Shown: positions 7,885 through 16,696 of the stretch, piece by piece
Position numbering within the stretch: position 1 is the stretch's first letter
Layout: the number at the start of each line of letters is the position of its first letter
NCBI GenBank assembly: GCA_913009205.1
Contig: CAJVYC010000012.1
Location: 1-64,000, forward strand
Length of the DNA: 64,000 bases
Direction: 5' to 3'
DNA from: an uncultured Fluviicola sp.
Lineage (GTDB): Bacteria > Bacteroidota > Bacteroidia > Flavobacteriales_D > Crocinitomicaceae
Made by a program: the position numbers and the translations under genes
The notes under the pieces: model-generated
Seen by the model: only the letters and a program-made list of their open reading frames with translations
What the model was told of the DNA's origin: nothing
Database searches by the model: none

Positions 7885-7917
7885 ATTTTGTGGATAAATA
7901 TGTCATTTTGTTGATAA
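7885..7917. repeat. two direct repeats containing DnaA-box-like sequences
   Basis: ATTTTGTGGATAA (7885-7897) and ATTTTGTTGATAA (7905-7917) are 13-base direct repeats differing at one base, with start points exactly 20 bases apart, about two helical turns. The first contains TGTGGATAA, the exact reverse complement of the DnaA box TTATCCACA; the second has TTATCAACA, one mismatch. They sit in the 200-base gap between HU and fmt. Confidence 0.6.
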
Positions 7918-7991
7918 CCCCCTTTGAAATCGGCTGTTTTAGTAGTTTTTTCGATTTCTAAGGTATAATCGTCGTTGAATGGGTGTTTCTT

Positions 7992-8954
7992 CTAAGCATC
8001 AATTACAGTAAGGTTGTCCACAGAGTTCCCTGCCAAAAAATCCTTATAATTCATTTTTCGTTTCCCTTCAGATTGAATTTCAAGTACGCGAATGAAATAA
8101 TCTGAACAGGGAATTAAGATGCCTTCGCTATCTGATTTAAGAACCTTTGATTCATCACTAGAAATACTCGTTTTTAAAGTTCTAAAGATCTTAAAAGTTT
8201 TGAATTCGCTTTTCTCCCCGTTATATAATGTACACCAAGCTCCAGGGTAAGGTGCTAATCCACGACAGAAGTTATGAACTTCTTGAATCGTATTAGTAAA
8301 GTTGATTTTACAATCTTCTTTGAATATTTTGGGTGCCGGTTTATACGCAGCATCTAAGAACTTGTCTTGGTTGATTGACATCACTTGACCTGATTGAATT
8401 TTATGGACGGTAGAGAGCACCGTGTCCGCTCCAATGTTCATTAATCGTTTGTAGAGTTCACCAACAGTTTCGTTTTCTCCAATGCTTGCTTTTTCCTGTT
8501 CGATAATTTCACCGGTGTCAATTTCCTTTTCGATAAAGAAGGTTGAAACGCCAGATTCCTTTTCTCCGTTAATAATTGCCCAGTTGATTGGTGCAGCACC
8601 TCTATAGTTAGGCAGTAGGGAAGCGTGCAAGTTAATTGTTCCTTTCGAAGGCATGCTCCAAACTATTTCGGGTAACATTCTAAAAGCGACCACAACGAAT
8701 AAGTCGGCATCGAGGTTTTTCAATTCAGAAAGAAAGTCCGCGTCTTTTAAGTTTGCAGGCTGTAAAACGTTAAGATCATTTTCAACAGCATATTCCTTAA
8801 CAGCGCTTTGATTAATTTTTCGACCGCGACCCGCTTTTTTATCAGAAGCTGTCACAACGCCTTTAATTGCAATACCCTCTTTATACAGTTTGTCTAAGAT
8901 TGTTACCGCAAACTCAGGTGTTCCCATAAAAACTATGCTGAAATCTTTATCCAT
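7992..8954 (-). CDS. fmt: methionyl-tRNA formyltransferase
   Basis: Transfers a formyl group from 10-formyl-tetrahydrofolate to Met-tRNA(fMet) for initiation. The N-terminal I-V-F-M-G-T-P-E-F-A motif and the formyl-transferase signature H-A-S-L-L-P-N-Y-R-G-A-A-P-I-N-W are intact, followed by a C-terminal domain from about residue 205. I place the start at MDKDFSIVFMG (320 residues); the open frame extends upstream to 9098 but through the MATE gene. One base separates it from the MATE stop codon, so rlmI, MATE and fmt form one transcript. Confidence 0.95.
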   Translation of the reverse strand: MDKDFSIVFMGTPEFAVTILDKLYKEGIAIKGVVTASDKKAGRGRKINQSAVKEYAVENDLNVLQPANLKDADFLSELKNLDADLFVVVAFRMLPEIVWSMPSKGTINLHASLLPNYRGAAPINWAIINGEKESGVSTFFIEKEIDTGEIIEQEKASIGENETVGELYKRLMNIGADTVLSTVHKIQSGQVMSINQDKFLDAAYKPAPKIFKEDCKINFTNTIQEVHNFCRGLAPYPGAWCTLYNGEKSEFKTFKIFRTLKTSISSDESKVLKSDSEGILIPCSDYFIRVLEIQSEGKRKMNYKDFLAGNSVDNLTVIDA

Positions 8955-8955
8955 A

Positions 8956-10284
8956 TTATATTGTCTTCTTTTGCCAGTTGAAAAAACGAAGGTACCCAAT
9001 TGATAGGATCCCCATGATTGAAAAATAAATATACTCAACCGACCAGACCCAATAAATGTCCCAATTAAACACTTTAATGAATAGATAAGCAAAGCCAAGG
9101 TAGAACCCGACAGCTATCGTTTCTATATACAAGGTGAACTTTGTATTGCCACTTCCATTAATGGTTTGAAAGTAAACGCTTGACAGGCCATAAATCAATA
9201 CTGAGCCTGAAACGAACTGAAGAATTTCCGCGCTTTCTTTAACGTAAGCGACTTCTGGGTTGATCATCTTTACCAACGCTTCAGGATACAAAACCGCTCC
9301 ATGAAAGATGGCAACTAAGAACAATACTGTAAGTAATTGAATTCTCCCCTGAACGATTTTTATCTCTTTGAATGATTGACTCCCAATGTACTGACTGATA
9401 TATGTTTTTGTTGTTCCAGCAAAGCCCCAAATAGGAATAAAGGCCAAGAAGTACAAGGCACGAATGTTTTGAGAAAGCGTTAATTCATACATTCCTTTGT
9501 TTTCAATCCAAACAAAAAATGCGGTCCATGTAACCAGAGCTATTAAACCTTGAGATGCAATTGGCGCGCCAATTTTAATAAGCTTTTTGAAAGATTCATA
9601 ATTGTATTTGAGCTTTGTGAAAAGTTCGTGTCGTTTTCGATTCGCGCTAAGATATAAGGCGGCAATTAAAAAGAGCATTCCCGTTCCATCCGCAATCATA
9701 GACGCAAAAGCAGCACCTTCAAGCCCCATCCGAGGCAGTCCCCAATTTCCGAAAATTAAAGCATAATCCAATCCGATGTTTGAAAAGGCAATCACAATTG
9801 CACTTAGTAAGACAACATAGGTTCTCCCCATTGCTAAGAAATAAGCGTTGATTGTAAGAGTAATTGCCGAGAAAAACAATCCATAGCTTCTGATTTGAAC
9901 AAATGTTGTTTCTCCCGCAGCGATTGCCTTGTTTCTAGTTATTGTTTCAATGATGTTAGGAATTAAAAGCTGAATGAAAAGACAAAGAATAATCGCAATT
10001 ATTACATTCGTGAAAATCGTAGTTCCAAATATTTGAGCCAATAGATTTTCTTTCTTTTCTCCAATTCGACGGGCCATCATGATTTGAGCGCCATCCGCAA
10101 TCCCCATTAATGTAACGAACATTGTGATATAGATTAAACCCCCGTTTCCAGAAGCATCGAAAGCAATGGTGCTGTATCTGCTAAGAAAAGCCGAATCGGT
10201 AATCATCACAATTGACTGAATAAATGATGAGGCCATGAGCGGAATGGCGACGGATAAAATTGTTTTATAGCGAAGGTCGAGCAT
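8956..10284 (-). CDS. MATE family efflux transporter
   Basis: A 442-residue integral membrane protein with about twelve hydrophobic segments in two similar halves, the MATE/NorM layout. The N-terminal S-I-P-L-M-A-S-S-like start is here A-I-P-L-M-A-S-S-F, and M-M-A-R-R-I-G-E near residue 69 matches the first cytoplasmic loop. MATE proteins export cationic compounds against a Na+ or H+ gradient; the substrate cannot be told. Its ATG shares one base with the rlmI stop, and it ends one base before fmt. Confidence 0.88.
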   Translation of the reverse strand: MLDLRYKTILSVAIPLMASSFIQSIVMITDSAFLSRYSTIAFDASGNGGLIYITMFVTLMGIADGAQIMMARRIGEKKENLLAQIFGTTIFTNVIIAIILCLFIQLLIPNIIETITRNKAIAAGETTFVQIRSYGLFFSAITLTINAYFLAMGRTYVVLLSAIVIAFSNIGLDYALIFGNWGLPRMGLEGAAFASMIADGTGMLFLIAALYLSANRKRHELFTKLKYNYESFKKLIKIGAPIASQGLIALVTWTAFFVWIENKGMYELTLSQNIRALYFLAFIPIWGFAGTTKTYISQYIGSQSFKEIKIVQGRIQLLTVLFLVAIFHGAVLYPEALVKMINPEVAYVKESAEILQFVSGSVLIYGLSSVYFQTINGSGNTKFTLYIETIAVGFYLGFAYLFIKVFNWDIYWVWSVEYIYFSIMGILSIGYLRFFNWQKKTI

Positions 10285-11456
10285 CAGTCCACTTGAATTA
10301 CCAGTCCTTTTAGGTATTCACCTTCTGGATGAAATGCACTAATCGGATGGTCCATTGGTTGGTGAAGTTGTTCTAAAATTCGAACATTTCGGCCTGACTC
10401 AATTGCAGCTGCCGTTATCGTGTGATTAAATAAAGTCTTGTCCACGACTTGAGAACATGAAAAAGTGAATATAATTCCACCCGGTTTTATTTGTCGAATC
10501 GTATGTGCATTCAATCTTTTGTATCCTTGAATTGCTTTGTGTCTTTTGTCGCGGTGTTTTGCAAATGCCGGTGGATCTAGAATAATTACATCGTAATCTT
10601 CAGGAAGATCTTTCATGTATGTCATTGCATCTGCCACAATCGATTTGTGCTTTGATCCAAAGTTGTTCAATTTGATATTGTCTTCCGTTAAAGAAATTGC
10701 TTTTTTCGAACTGTCCAATGAATGAACAAGATCGGCGCCGTGTTTCAACCCAAGCAAACTGAATCCGCCAGAATAACAAAACGTATTTAAAATCTTTTTT
10801 CCTTTTGAGTATTTAGCTAGCAAGAATCGGTTTTCACGCTGGTCAATGAAGAATCCTGTTTTTTGTCCAGTAATCCAGTCAATGTTGAGTTTTACTCCGT
10901 TCTCCAAAGCAATATGTGGCGTCTCGCAACTACCAATAAGGTACTTGTCTTCAGTAGCAATCCGCTCGGGAAGTGTATCAGATGATTTCGAGTAAACAGC
11001 AATTAAATCGCTTTTAAGCCATGCCTTTAATGCATTAGCAATCATATCAACGGACTTATACATACCTATACTGTGGCATTGAACGACTGCAACACCATTG
11101 TAATAATCAACAACCAATCCTGGCAAACCATCGCCTTCGCCATGTACAAGTCGACAAATGTTATTGTCTTCTCTAAACAATTGCTGATTGCGGCGAACTT
11201 TAATTGCATTGCCAATTTTTCTATCAAAAAAGGGTTGGTCAATTTCTTCGTCTTCAAAAGTCAATACGCGAATCGAAATTGTCGCATGTTGAAAATGTCC
11301 TTTCGCAATTACTTTCTCTTTGTGATCGTATACTGTGACTAAGTCGCCATCTTCAAAATCTTCAACGTTAGAGGAAATTGCACCGGAAAAAATCCACGGG
11401 TGTTTTCGCTCAATTGAGTGCGTTTTTTTCTTGTGTATTTGAAGGGATTTTTTCAA
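10284..11456 (-). CDS. rlmI: class I rRNA methyltransferase, RlmI family
   Basis: A SAM-dependent methyltransferase of the RlmI/RlmK group that makes 5-methylcytosine in 23S rRNA. It has 390 residues: an N-terminal PUA domain (residues 1-75, with H-P-W-I-F-S-G-A-I near residue 19), a central EEHEE-like region, and a Rossmann methyltransferase domain with motif I at F-C-Y-S-G-G-F-S and the catalytic motif ILDPPAFAKHRDKR near residue 295. The start codon is TTG: the frame closes at a stop four codons upstream, and no ATG occurs until deep in the protein. It leads the rlmI-MATE-fmt transcript. Confidence 0.9.
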   Translation of the reverse strand: MKKSLQIHKKKTHSIERKHPWIFSGAISSNVEDFEDGDLVTVYDHKEKVIAKGHFQHATISIRVLTFEDEEIDQPFFDRKIGNAIKVRRNQQLFREDNNICRLVHGEGDGLPGLVVDYYNGVAVVQCHSIGMYKSVDMIANALKAWLKSDLIAVYSKSSDTLPERIATEDKYLIGSCETPHIALENGVKLNIDWITGQKTGFFIDQRENRFLLAKYSKGKKILNTFCYSGGFSLLGLKHGADLVHSLDSSKKAISLTEDNIKLNNFGSKHKSIVADAMTYMKDLPEDYDVIILDPPAFAKHRDKRHKAIQGYKRLNAHTIRQIKPGGIIFTFSCSQVVDKTLFNHTITAAAIESGRNVRILEQLHQPMDHPISAFHPEGEYLKGLVIQVD

Positions 11457-11528
11457 GGTGTTGATTTAAAAGTCGAGTAAATTTACACTGCTACGTGGAT
11501 TAAAACGAATAAATCAATAGAAAGTTGA

Positions 11529-11536
11529 TATTTTTG
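11529..11536 (+). promoter_or_regulatory. -7 promoter element TATTTTTG of the 11552 operon
   Basis: A perfect TAnnTTTG match 16 bases before the ATG at 11552. It lies downstream of the possible TTG start at 11525 and so argues for the ATG. Confidence 0.5.
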
Positions 11537-11551
11537 TTCCAAATTGACAGC

Positions 11552-11980
11552 ATGATTTGTAAAGCACATTTTTATTTATTGAACGATCATTTCTCGATTG
11601 AACATGCGAATGAAAATTTTAATGGAGAAGAATCTGAATTGAACCGAAGGCACGAATGGGAAGATGAATTGGAAATTAAAACGGAAGTTTCAGATGTTCA
11701 CGTTGAAGAAAATGGAACGTATATTTTACAAGGCGAACTTCCAGGTGGAGATTCCTTTAGCAACAGTATTTCAAAAATGCGGTTGTTCAACATTGCAAAT
11801 GGAGAGCAAGTTGTAGCTCAATTGGCATGTTCGGAAAGCATACTTTCTTCTTTTGATATTGAAAAGAGTGATGAAGTTTTTGTCGTGAAAATTTACATTA
11901 AGGACGATGAACCTTTAGCGAATCCTATTCCTGGAGTTTATATCGCTGCGCAAGAATTTCCAAAAGAGCTCATTTTTTAA
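11552..11980 (+). CDS. unrecognised small acidic protein in ABC-YihY operon
   Basis: I do not recognise this family. The 142-residue product has no signal peptide or membrane segment and looks like an acidic, beta-rich soluble protein: regular alternation in T-Y-I-L-Q-G-E-L-P-G-G and E-V-F-V-V-K-I-Y-I, a Glu/Asp-rich N-terminal third, and a Pro-containing end (N-P-I-P-G-V-Y-I-A-A). A TTG start at 11525 would lie upstream of the predicted transcription start, so I prefer the ATG at 11552. Its TAA shares a base with the ATG of the ABC ATPase that follows (TAATG), so the two are tightly coupled and may act together. Confidence 0.7.
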   Translation: MICKAHFYLLNDHFSIEHANENFNGEESELNRRHEWEDELEIKTEVSDVHVEENGTYILQGELPGGDSFSNSISKMRLFNIANGEQVVAQLACSESILSSFDIEKSDEVFVVKIYIKDDEPLANPIPGVYIAAQEFPKELIF

Positions 11981-12897
11981 TGATCGAACTCCACAACATT
12001 GGTTTCAAAAGAGAAGATTGGGTTTTGCATAATGTCAACCTTTCAATTGCCCAAGGCGAATTAATTGGAATTATAGGGGAGAGCGGAATCGGTAAAACGA
12101 CGCTACTGAAATTGATATCGGGTCTTGTTGATGTTTCAGAAGGGGAGGTACGATTTCAAGGCGTTAAATTGATAGGGCCTGCTGAGAAACTAATTCCCGG
12201 CTATGAAGAAATTCAACTGGTCAATCAAGATTTCGGTCTCGAACCGTACCACACCGTTTGGCAGAATGTAAAGGAAAAAGTTCTGAATTTGAATCAAGAA
12301 GACCAGGATTTGGTGGTAACTGAATTTTTAGAATTGGTCGAATTGAAACATCTTAAAAATAGAAAAGCAATTGTTCTTTCTGGTGGTGAACAGCAACGTT
12401 TGGCAATCGCTAGAGCCTTGGCATGTGAGCCGAAAGTACTTTTGTTAGACGAGCCCTTTGTTCATATAGATCAGCGGTTAAGGTTGAAAATTGTAAACTA
12501 TTTACTAACACTCAACAAAGTAAGAAATACCACAATCGTTCTTGTTTCGCATGATGGAGCTGAGGTTATGGGGTTTGTTAAAAAGATTGTACACATAGCA
12601 GCAGAAGGTATCGAAAGAATTGATTCGATTGAAAATATGTTTTACCATCCTGCAACGTTTGAACAAGGTCAATTAATGGGATGGATCAATCAGATTGAAC
12701 TGGAAGGAGAAAAGGTTCTTTTTCGGCCAAATGAATATGCAATTGTAGAAAGTGGTATTGAATTGTCATTCACCAATTTCTTAGATACCGGAATCAGCGT
12801 TTTCAACTATTTTAAAACCGCAAAGGGAGAAGATATTGTTTTAATTTCTATGACGCCATTGAATCAGGTAAAATCAATTAATATTAAAAGAAAATGA
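11980..12897 (+). CDS. ABC transporter ATP-binding protein
   Basis: A 305-residue ABC ATPase. Walker A is GESGIGKTT (residues 33-41), the signature is LSGGEQQR (133-140), Walker B is VLLLDEP (153-159) and the H-loop is V-S-H-D near residue 189. All catalytic residues are intact. After residue 220 comes a domain of about 85 residues that may be TOBE-like, as in ATPases of importers (PotA, ModC type). No permease gene lies next to it. It is coupled to the small upstream gene by TAATG and to the YihY gene by an ATGA overlap. The substrate is unknown. Confidence 0.85.
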   Translation: MIELHNIGFKREDWVLHNVNLSIAQGELIGIIGESGIGKTTLLKLISGLVDVSEGEVRFQGVKLIGPAEKLIPGYEEIQLVNQDFGLEPYHTVWQNVKEKVLNLNQEDQDLVVTEFLELVELKHLKNRKAIVLSGGEQQRLAIARALACEPKVLLLDEPFVHIDQRLRLKIVNYLLTLNKVRNTTIVLVSHDGAEVMGFVKKIVHIAAEGIERIDSIENMFYHPATFEQGQLMGWINQIELEGEKVLFRPNEYAIVESGIELSFTNFLDTGISVFNYFKTAKGEDIVLISMTPLNQVKSINIKRK

Positions 12898-13760
12898 AAC
12901 TTTATGATCTCAAAAAAATAGTGAAAATGACATTTAAGGAGTTTGCTCAAGAGCGTCCTTTTCTTCATGGAGCGGCCTTATCCTATTACGCAATATTGGC
13001 TCTGATTCCTTTATTCTATTTGAGTATTATGTTTTTTGGGATTGTGGTTGGATACGAAACAATGCACACAATAATCGAGACTCTTTTAAAAGATCAAATT
13101 GGATTAAAAGATGTAAGTGGAATTACAACATTTCTAGACCAAATTGAATTTTCATGGGGAGGTGGCCTTATGGAGGTAGGTGGTATTATTGCATTGATGT
13201 TTTCATGTACCGCGATTTTAAATTCCCTTAAGAAAAGTATCAATGAATTTTATAATTTAGAAAAACGGAAACTAAATCGCAGAAAAATAATTCTTAAAGG
13301 TTTGATGTCTAGATTGATACAGATGATTTTTATCGTGGGATCCACAGTTCTTGTAATTGCCATTTATTTTGGAGAAACGATTTTTCTATCAATCGGAGAC
13401 AAGTATTTCGAAGGTCGAGAATTAATAACGTGGTTTTTTGGAGCCGTTGCTATGCATGGAATGCCAATCCTGATGAATGTGATCTTGTTTAGCTTTCTGT
13501 TCAAATACCTTAATGATGGCAACGTAAAATGGAAAAATGCCATTATTGGAGCAGCCGTTACGGGCCTGTTGCTTTATTTGGGGCAATTGATCATTAAGTT
13601 TTATTTAACTAATTATTTTTTCGGATCGGACGAAGGTGTCGCCGGAACATTGTTAATCATCCTCGTTTGGGTTTATTATTCTTCCCAAATTCTTTTTATC
13701 GGAGCGAAGTTTACAGCAGTTTATTCTCGATACAAAGGAACTCCGATTGAAAATAAATGA
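12894..13760 (+). CDS. YihY/BrkB family inner-membrane protein
   Basis: A 288-residue membrane protein of the YihY/BrkB (virulence factor BrkB, formerly RNase BN) family. The N-terminal block with R-P-F-L-H-G-A-A-L-S-Y-Y-A near residue 20 and the C-terminal block G-T-L-L-I-I-L-V-W-V-Y-Y-S-S-Q-I-L near residue 254 are the family hallmarks; about six membrane segments are visible. Function in the family is unsettled (a flippase or channel role has been proposed). The start overlaps the ABC ATPase stop by four bases, an unusual partner that may be functionally meaningful. Confidence 0.88.
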   Translation: MKLYDLKKIVKMTFKEFAQERPFLHGAALSYYAILALIPLFYLSIMFFGIVVGYETMHTIIETLLKDQIGLKDVSGITTFLDQIEFSWGGGLMEVGGIIALMFSCTAILNSLKKSINEFYNLEKRKLNRRKIILKGLMSRLIQMIFIVGSTVLVIAIYFGETIFLSIGDKYFEGRELITWFFGAVAMHGMPILMNVILFSFLFKYLNDGNVKWKNAIIGAAVTGLLLYLGQLIIKFYLTNYFFGSDEGVAGTLLIILVWVYYSSQILFIGAKFTAVYSRYKGTPIENK

Positions 13761-13833
13761 TTAAATACTCATCAAAACTTGATAATATTCTAAGAATTGA
13801 TTAGTTTTCCGTCAGATTTAATAGAGTTCAATT

Positions 13834-14634
13834 ATGGAGATAGGAAAAAACCTTAAGTTACTACGAAACCGCTTAAAGAAGTCACAAGAAGAAGTAGCTA
13901 CAGATTTAAAGTTGACGAGGAGTTCGTATTCTGGATATGAAAACAATGTCGCTCAACCCAATCTTGAAAGCTTGATTCTATTCAGTGATTATTACAAAAT
14001 GTCAATTGATGACTTGGTAAAGAAAGACCTGAGTAATTTCAATGATAACGATTGGAAGAAAGTGGACCAGGGATTACACACAGACGTCAAAGGACAGAAA
14101 TTACGTGTTCTTACATCCATGGTCGATTCGAACAACGAGGATTTAATTGAATTGATTCCATTAAAGGCAAGTGCAGGTTATGCAGCTGGTTATGCTGACC
14201 CCGACTACTTAAAAGTCCTTCCAACGTTTCATTTACCGTTCCTTTCGAAAGATAGAAAATACCGTTCGTTTCCAATTACAGGAGACTCAATGCCTCCTGT
14301 TGTAGAAGGTTCTTATGTCGTTGCTGAATTCGTTCAAAACTGGATGTCAATTCGCAATGGAACACCTTGTATCGTTGTTACCAAAGATGATGGAATTGTT
14401 TTTAAAGTCGTTCATAATTTATTGAGTTCTGAGCAAGGATTCCAGTTGTGCTCTACAAATTCTTTCTATCAACCATTTACAGTTCACGCCAATAATATTC
14501 TTGAAATCTGGAAGTTTGTAAATTATATTTCTCCAGAGTTGCCAGACGTTCGCTTGGATGATAATGATCTTTCAAAGTCGCTTAAAAGTCTTCAAAAAGA
14601 GGTGCATGAGTTGAAGAGTATGGTTAAAAATTAA
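13834..14634 (+). CDS. XRE-type HTH repressor with LexA-like S24 domain
   Basis: The N-terminal 60 residues form a Cro/CI-type helix-turn-helix (K-K-S-Q-E-E-V-A...S-Y-S-G-Y-E-N). Residues 110-230 are an S24 peptidase-like domain with the nucleophile S152 in GDSMPP, general base K191 in VFKVV, and an Ala-Gly pair at 114-115 that fits a LexA/CI self-cleavage site. A short probable coiled coil ends the 266 residues. It could be a stress-responsive repressor inactivated by self-cleavage; its targets are unknown. A TAGTTTTC at 13802-13809, one mismatch from the -7 consensus, may be its promoter. The gene converges on recQ. Confidence 0.82.
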   Translation: MEIGKNLKLLRNRLKKSQEEVATDLKLTRSSYSGYENNVAQPNLESLILFSDYYKMSIDDLVKKDLSNFNDNDWKKVDQGLHTDVKGQKLRVLTSMVDSNNEDLIELIPLKASAGYAAGYADPDYLKVLPTFHLPFLSKDRKYRSFPITGDSMPPVVEGSYVVAEFVQNWMSIRNGTPCIVVTKDDGIVFKVVHNLLSSEQGFQLCSTNSFYQPFTVHANNILEIWKFVNYISPELPDVRLDDNDLSKSLKSLQKEVHELKSMVKN

Positions 14635-14643
14635 TTGACACTT

Positions 14644-14664
14644 TTGAAGATCATTTGTCTTCAA
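14644..14664. terminator. weak bidirectional terminator between the S24 repressor and recQ
   Basis: TTGAAGA and TCTTCAA form a seven-base-pair stem with a seven-base loop, flanked by TTTT on the plus-strand side (14665 onward) and AAAA on the other, between two convergent genes. Confidence 0.45.
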
Positions 14665-14715
14665 TTTTAAGAAGGTTAAATAACTGTCGGGACTTGTATA
14701 GAAATATGTAAGCAT

Positions 14716-16587
14716 CTAGATTATTTTATAAACTTGATCTCTATACTCAATCACCTCCTCCAAAATTAATTCTCGGATCACTTTATTAAGATCTTCCGCA
14801 GAGCATTCTAAGGCTGATATTAAATCATTCAAATTTGAAGGAAGCAATGTCATGATTTCATCTGCAAGTTTGTCGTTTCCTCGACCTATTCTTGATAAAC
14901 AATTGTCACATTTTCCGCAGTCTTCTGTTTTGTCGCCGAAGTATTCAGAAATCATTTTCGGTCTACATTTCTTTCCTGATATGTAATTCAAAATCGAATT
15001 CAATTTTTCATGTTCCACTATTTTTCTGCTTTCGTAGATGTCATTCGAAAGCGATAAATGCGAGTCAGGCAGGCGTTCGTGCAGATATGTAACCAAAGGC
15101 AATTGAGATTGAAAGGTAATATCGATTACTCCATACTGCTCCAGAAATTCGAGCCGTTCTTTCAATTGTTTTTGATTGATTTTGAGTCGTTTGCATAGTT
15201 CTCCTTCGTGAATAGTAGCGAATCTATCAAAGACGCCTGAGTAACTTCGAGTGATCAGCGAAATCAAACTTGAGACTTTTTCATGGCTTACTTGAAACTT
15301 GTATAAAGTCTCGTTTCTTACGGCAATTTTAAGGCGGGTAGGATGGAAACTACTTTCCGTAAAGTTAATTGTGCCGTTGAGCTGAAGGATTTTTAGTGCG
15401 TAATACGTTTCGCCAATTCCTACTTCAAAAGTATTCGCAAAGGATTGAATATTGAAGGGGTATGTTTCGTCAGCTCCAGAACCTATTGCAACTTTAAGGA
15501 AGTTTGAAATTGAATTGTAAATGAGCTTAATTCGATCCTTCTCTGGATATTTGGCGACCAATTTACTTTTTAAGATGTTCAAATCTTGTTTTTCCCAAAA
15601 TGCTATTGCTTGAGCGTCCTGTTGGTCACGCCCCGCTCTGCCTGCTTCCTGATAATATGCCTCAAGGTTTCCTGGAATTTCATAATGAAGAACATATCTA
15701 ACATCTGGTTTGTCAATCCCCATACCAAATGCATTCGTAGCCACCATTACCTTGATATTGCTTTCCATCCATTGATCGAGCATGTATTTCCGATCCTCAG
15801 AATTCAATCCTCCATGGTAAATCCCCGCAGAGATCTTGTGAGCGCGCAATTGCGTTACAATCTGCTTAACACTTCTTCGCGTTTGGCAATATACTATTCC
15901 GGTTTGATCTCGATTTACTTTGCAATAATCTACAATCGCGCCAATCTTATTCTCTGATTGACGAACTGAGTATTTAATGTTTTCACGTTGAAGAGAGCCA
16001 ATGAATTTTTTTGGTTTTTTTAGTTTTAATTGCTCTACAATGTCTTCTTGAACTTTTAGGGTAGCCGAAGCTGTAACAGCAATGATCGGTGCTTCCGAAT
16101 GGTATTCTCGAATTGCTGCAATCTCTCTGTAAGCAGGACGGAAATCATGTCCCCATTCCGAAATACAATGTGCTTCATCGATTACGATTAGCCCAATTTT
16201 CATTCGTTTAAAACGCTCAATGAAAAGATCCGATTTTAGTCTTTCAGGTGAAGTGTATAGAAACTTGGTGTTGCCAAATCGAGCATTGTCCAATGAAATA
16301 TCAATTTCTCGATATGATAAGGCGCTGGTAATCAACGAGGCGTTTATGCCTCTTTTCTCCAGATTATTAACCTGGTCTTGCATCAAAGCGATCAATGGCG
16401 AAATGACCAGAGTTACTCCTTCTAAAGCTATTCCTGGAACTTGAAAACAAATCGATTTTCCTCCGCCAGTTGGGAGTATAGCAAAAGTGTCATGACCATA
16501 GATTGCGCTATCGACAATATCCTCTTGAAGTGCTCGAAACGAATCGAAACCCCAATATTTTTTTAATATTTCTCTACTGTTGTTCAT
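14716..16587 (-). CDS. recQ: RecQ family ATP-dependent DNA helicase
   Basis: A superfamily 2, 3'-5' DNA helicase of about 623 residues. Motif 0 is the W-G-F-D-S-F-R-A-L-Q start, Walker A is LPTGGGKS, the DEAH box is IDEAHCISEWGHDFR with the aromatic-rich loop, and motif VI is Q-E-A-G-R-A-G-R-D. A zinc site follows near residue 540 (four cysteines in C-R-P and C-G-K-C-D-N-C), then a winged helix; no HRDC domain is obvious. I choose the ATG at 16587 because a -7 element at 16603-16610 predicts transcription starting downstream of the other in-frame start at 16605. The gene is divergent from ilvE. Confidence 0.93.
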   Translation of the reverse strand: MNNSREILKKYWGFDSFRALQEDIVDSAIYGHDTFAILPTGGGKSICFQVPGIALEGVTLVISPLIALMQDQVNNLEKRGINASLITSALSYREIDISLDNARFGNTKFLYTSPERLKSDLFIERFKRMKIGLIVIDEAHCISEWGHDFRPAYREIAAIREYHSEAPIIAVTASATLKVQEDIVEQLKLKKPKKFIGSLQRENIKYSVRQSENKIGAIVDYCKVNRDQTGIVYCQTRRSVKQIVTQLRAHKISAGIYHGGLNSEDRKYMLDQWMESNIKVMVATNAFGMGIDKPDVRYVLHYEIPGNLEAYYQEAGRAGRDQQDAQAIAFWEKQDLNILKSKLVAKYPEKDRIKLIYNSISNFLKVAIGSGADETYPFNIQSFANTFEVGIGETYYALKILQLNGTINFTESSFHPTRLKIAVRNETLYKFQVSHEKVSSLISLITRSYSGVFDRFATIHEGELCKRLKINQKQLKERLEFLEQYGVIDITFQSQLPLVTYLHERLPDSHLSLSNDIYESRKIVEHEKLNSILNYISGKKCRPKMISEYFGDKTEDCGKCDNCLSRIGRGNDKLADEIMTLLPSNLNDLISALECSAEDLNKVIRELILEEVIEYRDQVYKII

Positions 16588-16602
16588 GTCCGCTATATGA
16601 AT

Positions 16603-16610
16603 CAAAAATA
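16603..16610 (-). promoter_or_regulatory. -7 promoter element TATTTTTG of recQ
   Basis: A perfect TAnnTTTG on the minus strand, 15 bases before the chosen recQ ATG. It overlaps the codons of the alternative upstream start, which argues against that start. Confidence 0.5.
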
Positions 16611-16645
16611 CTCAAATATTTATTCCGTTAAATATATAGCGCGTA

Positions 16646-16677
16646 TTTGATAAAGTTGGAGAATCTCAGTACCTTTG
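16646..16677 (+). promoter_or_regulatory. complete Bacteroidota promoter of ilvE
   Basis: TTTG (16646-16649), a 20-base spacer and TACCTTTG (16670-16677) match the full -33/-7 Bacteroidota promoter. Transcription should start near 16683, about 14 bases before the ilvE ATG. This is among the best promoter matches in the window. Confidence 0.75.
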
Positions 16678-16696
16678 CATTCTGAAACCCCTAGAA

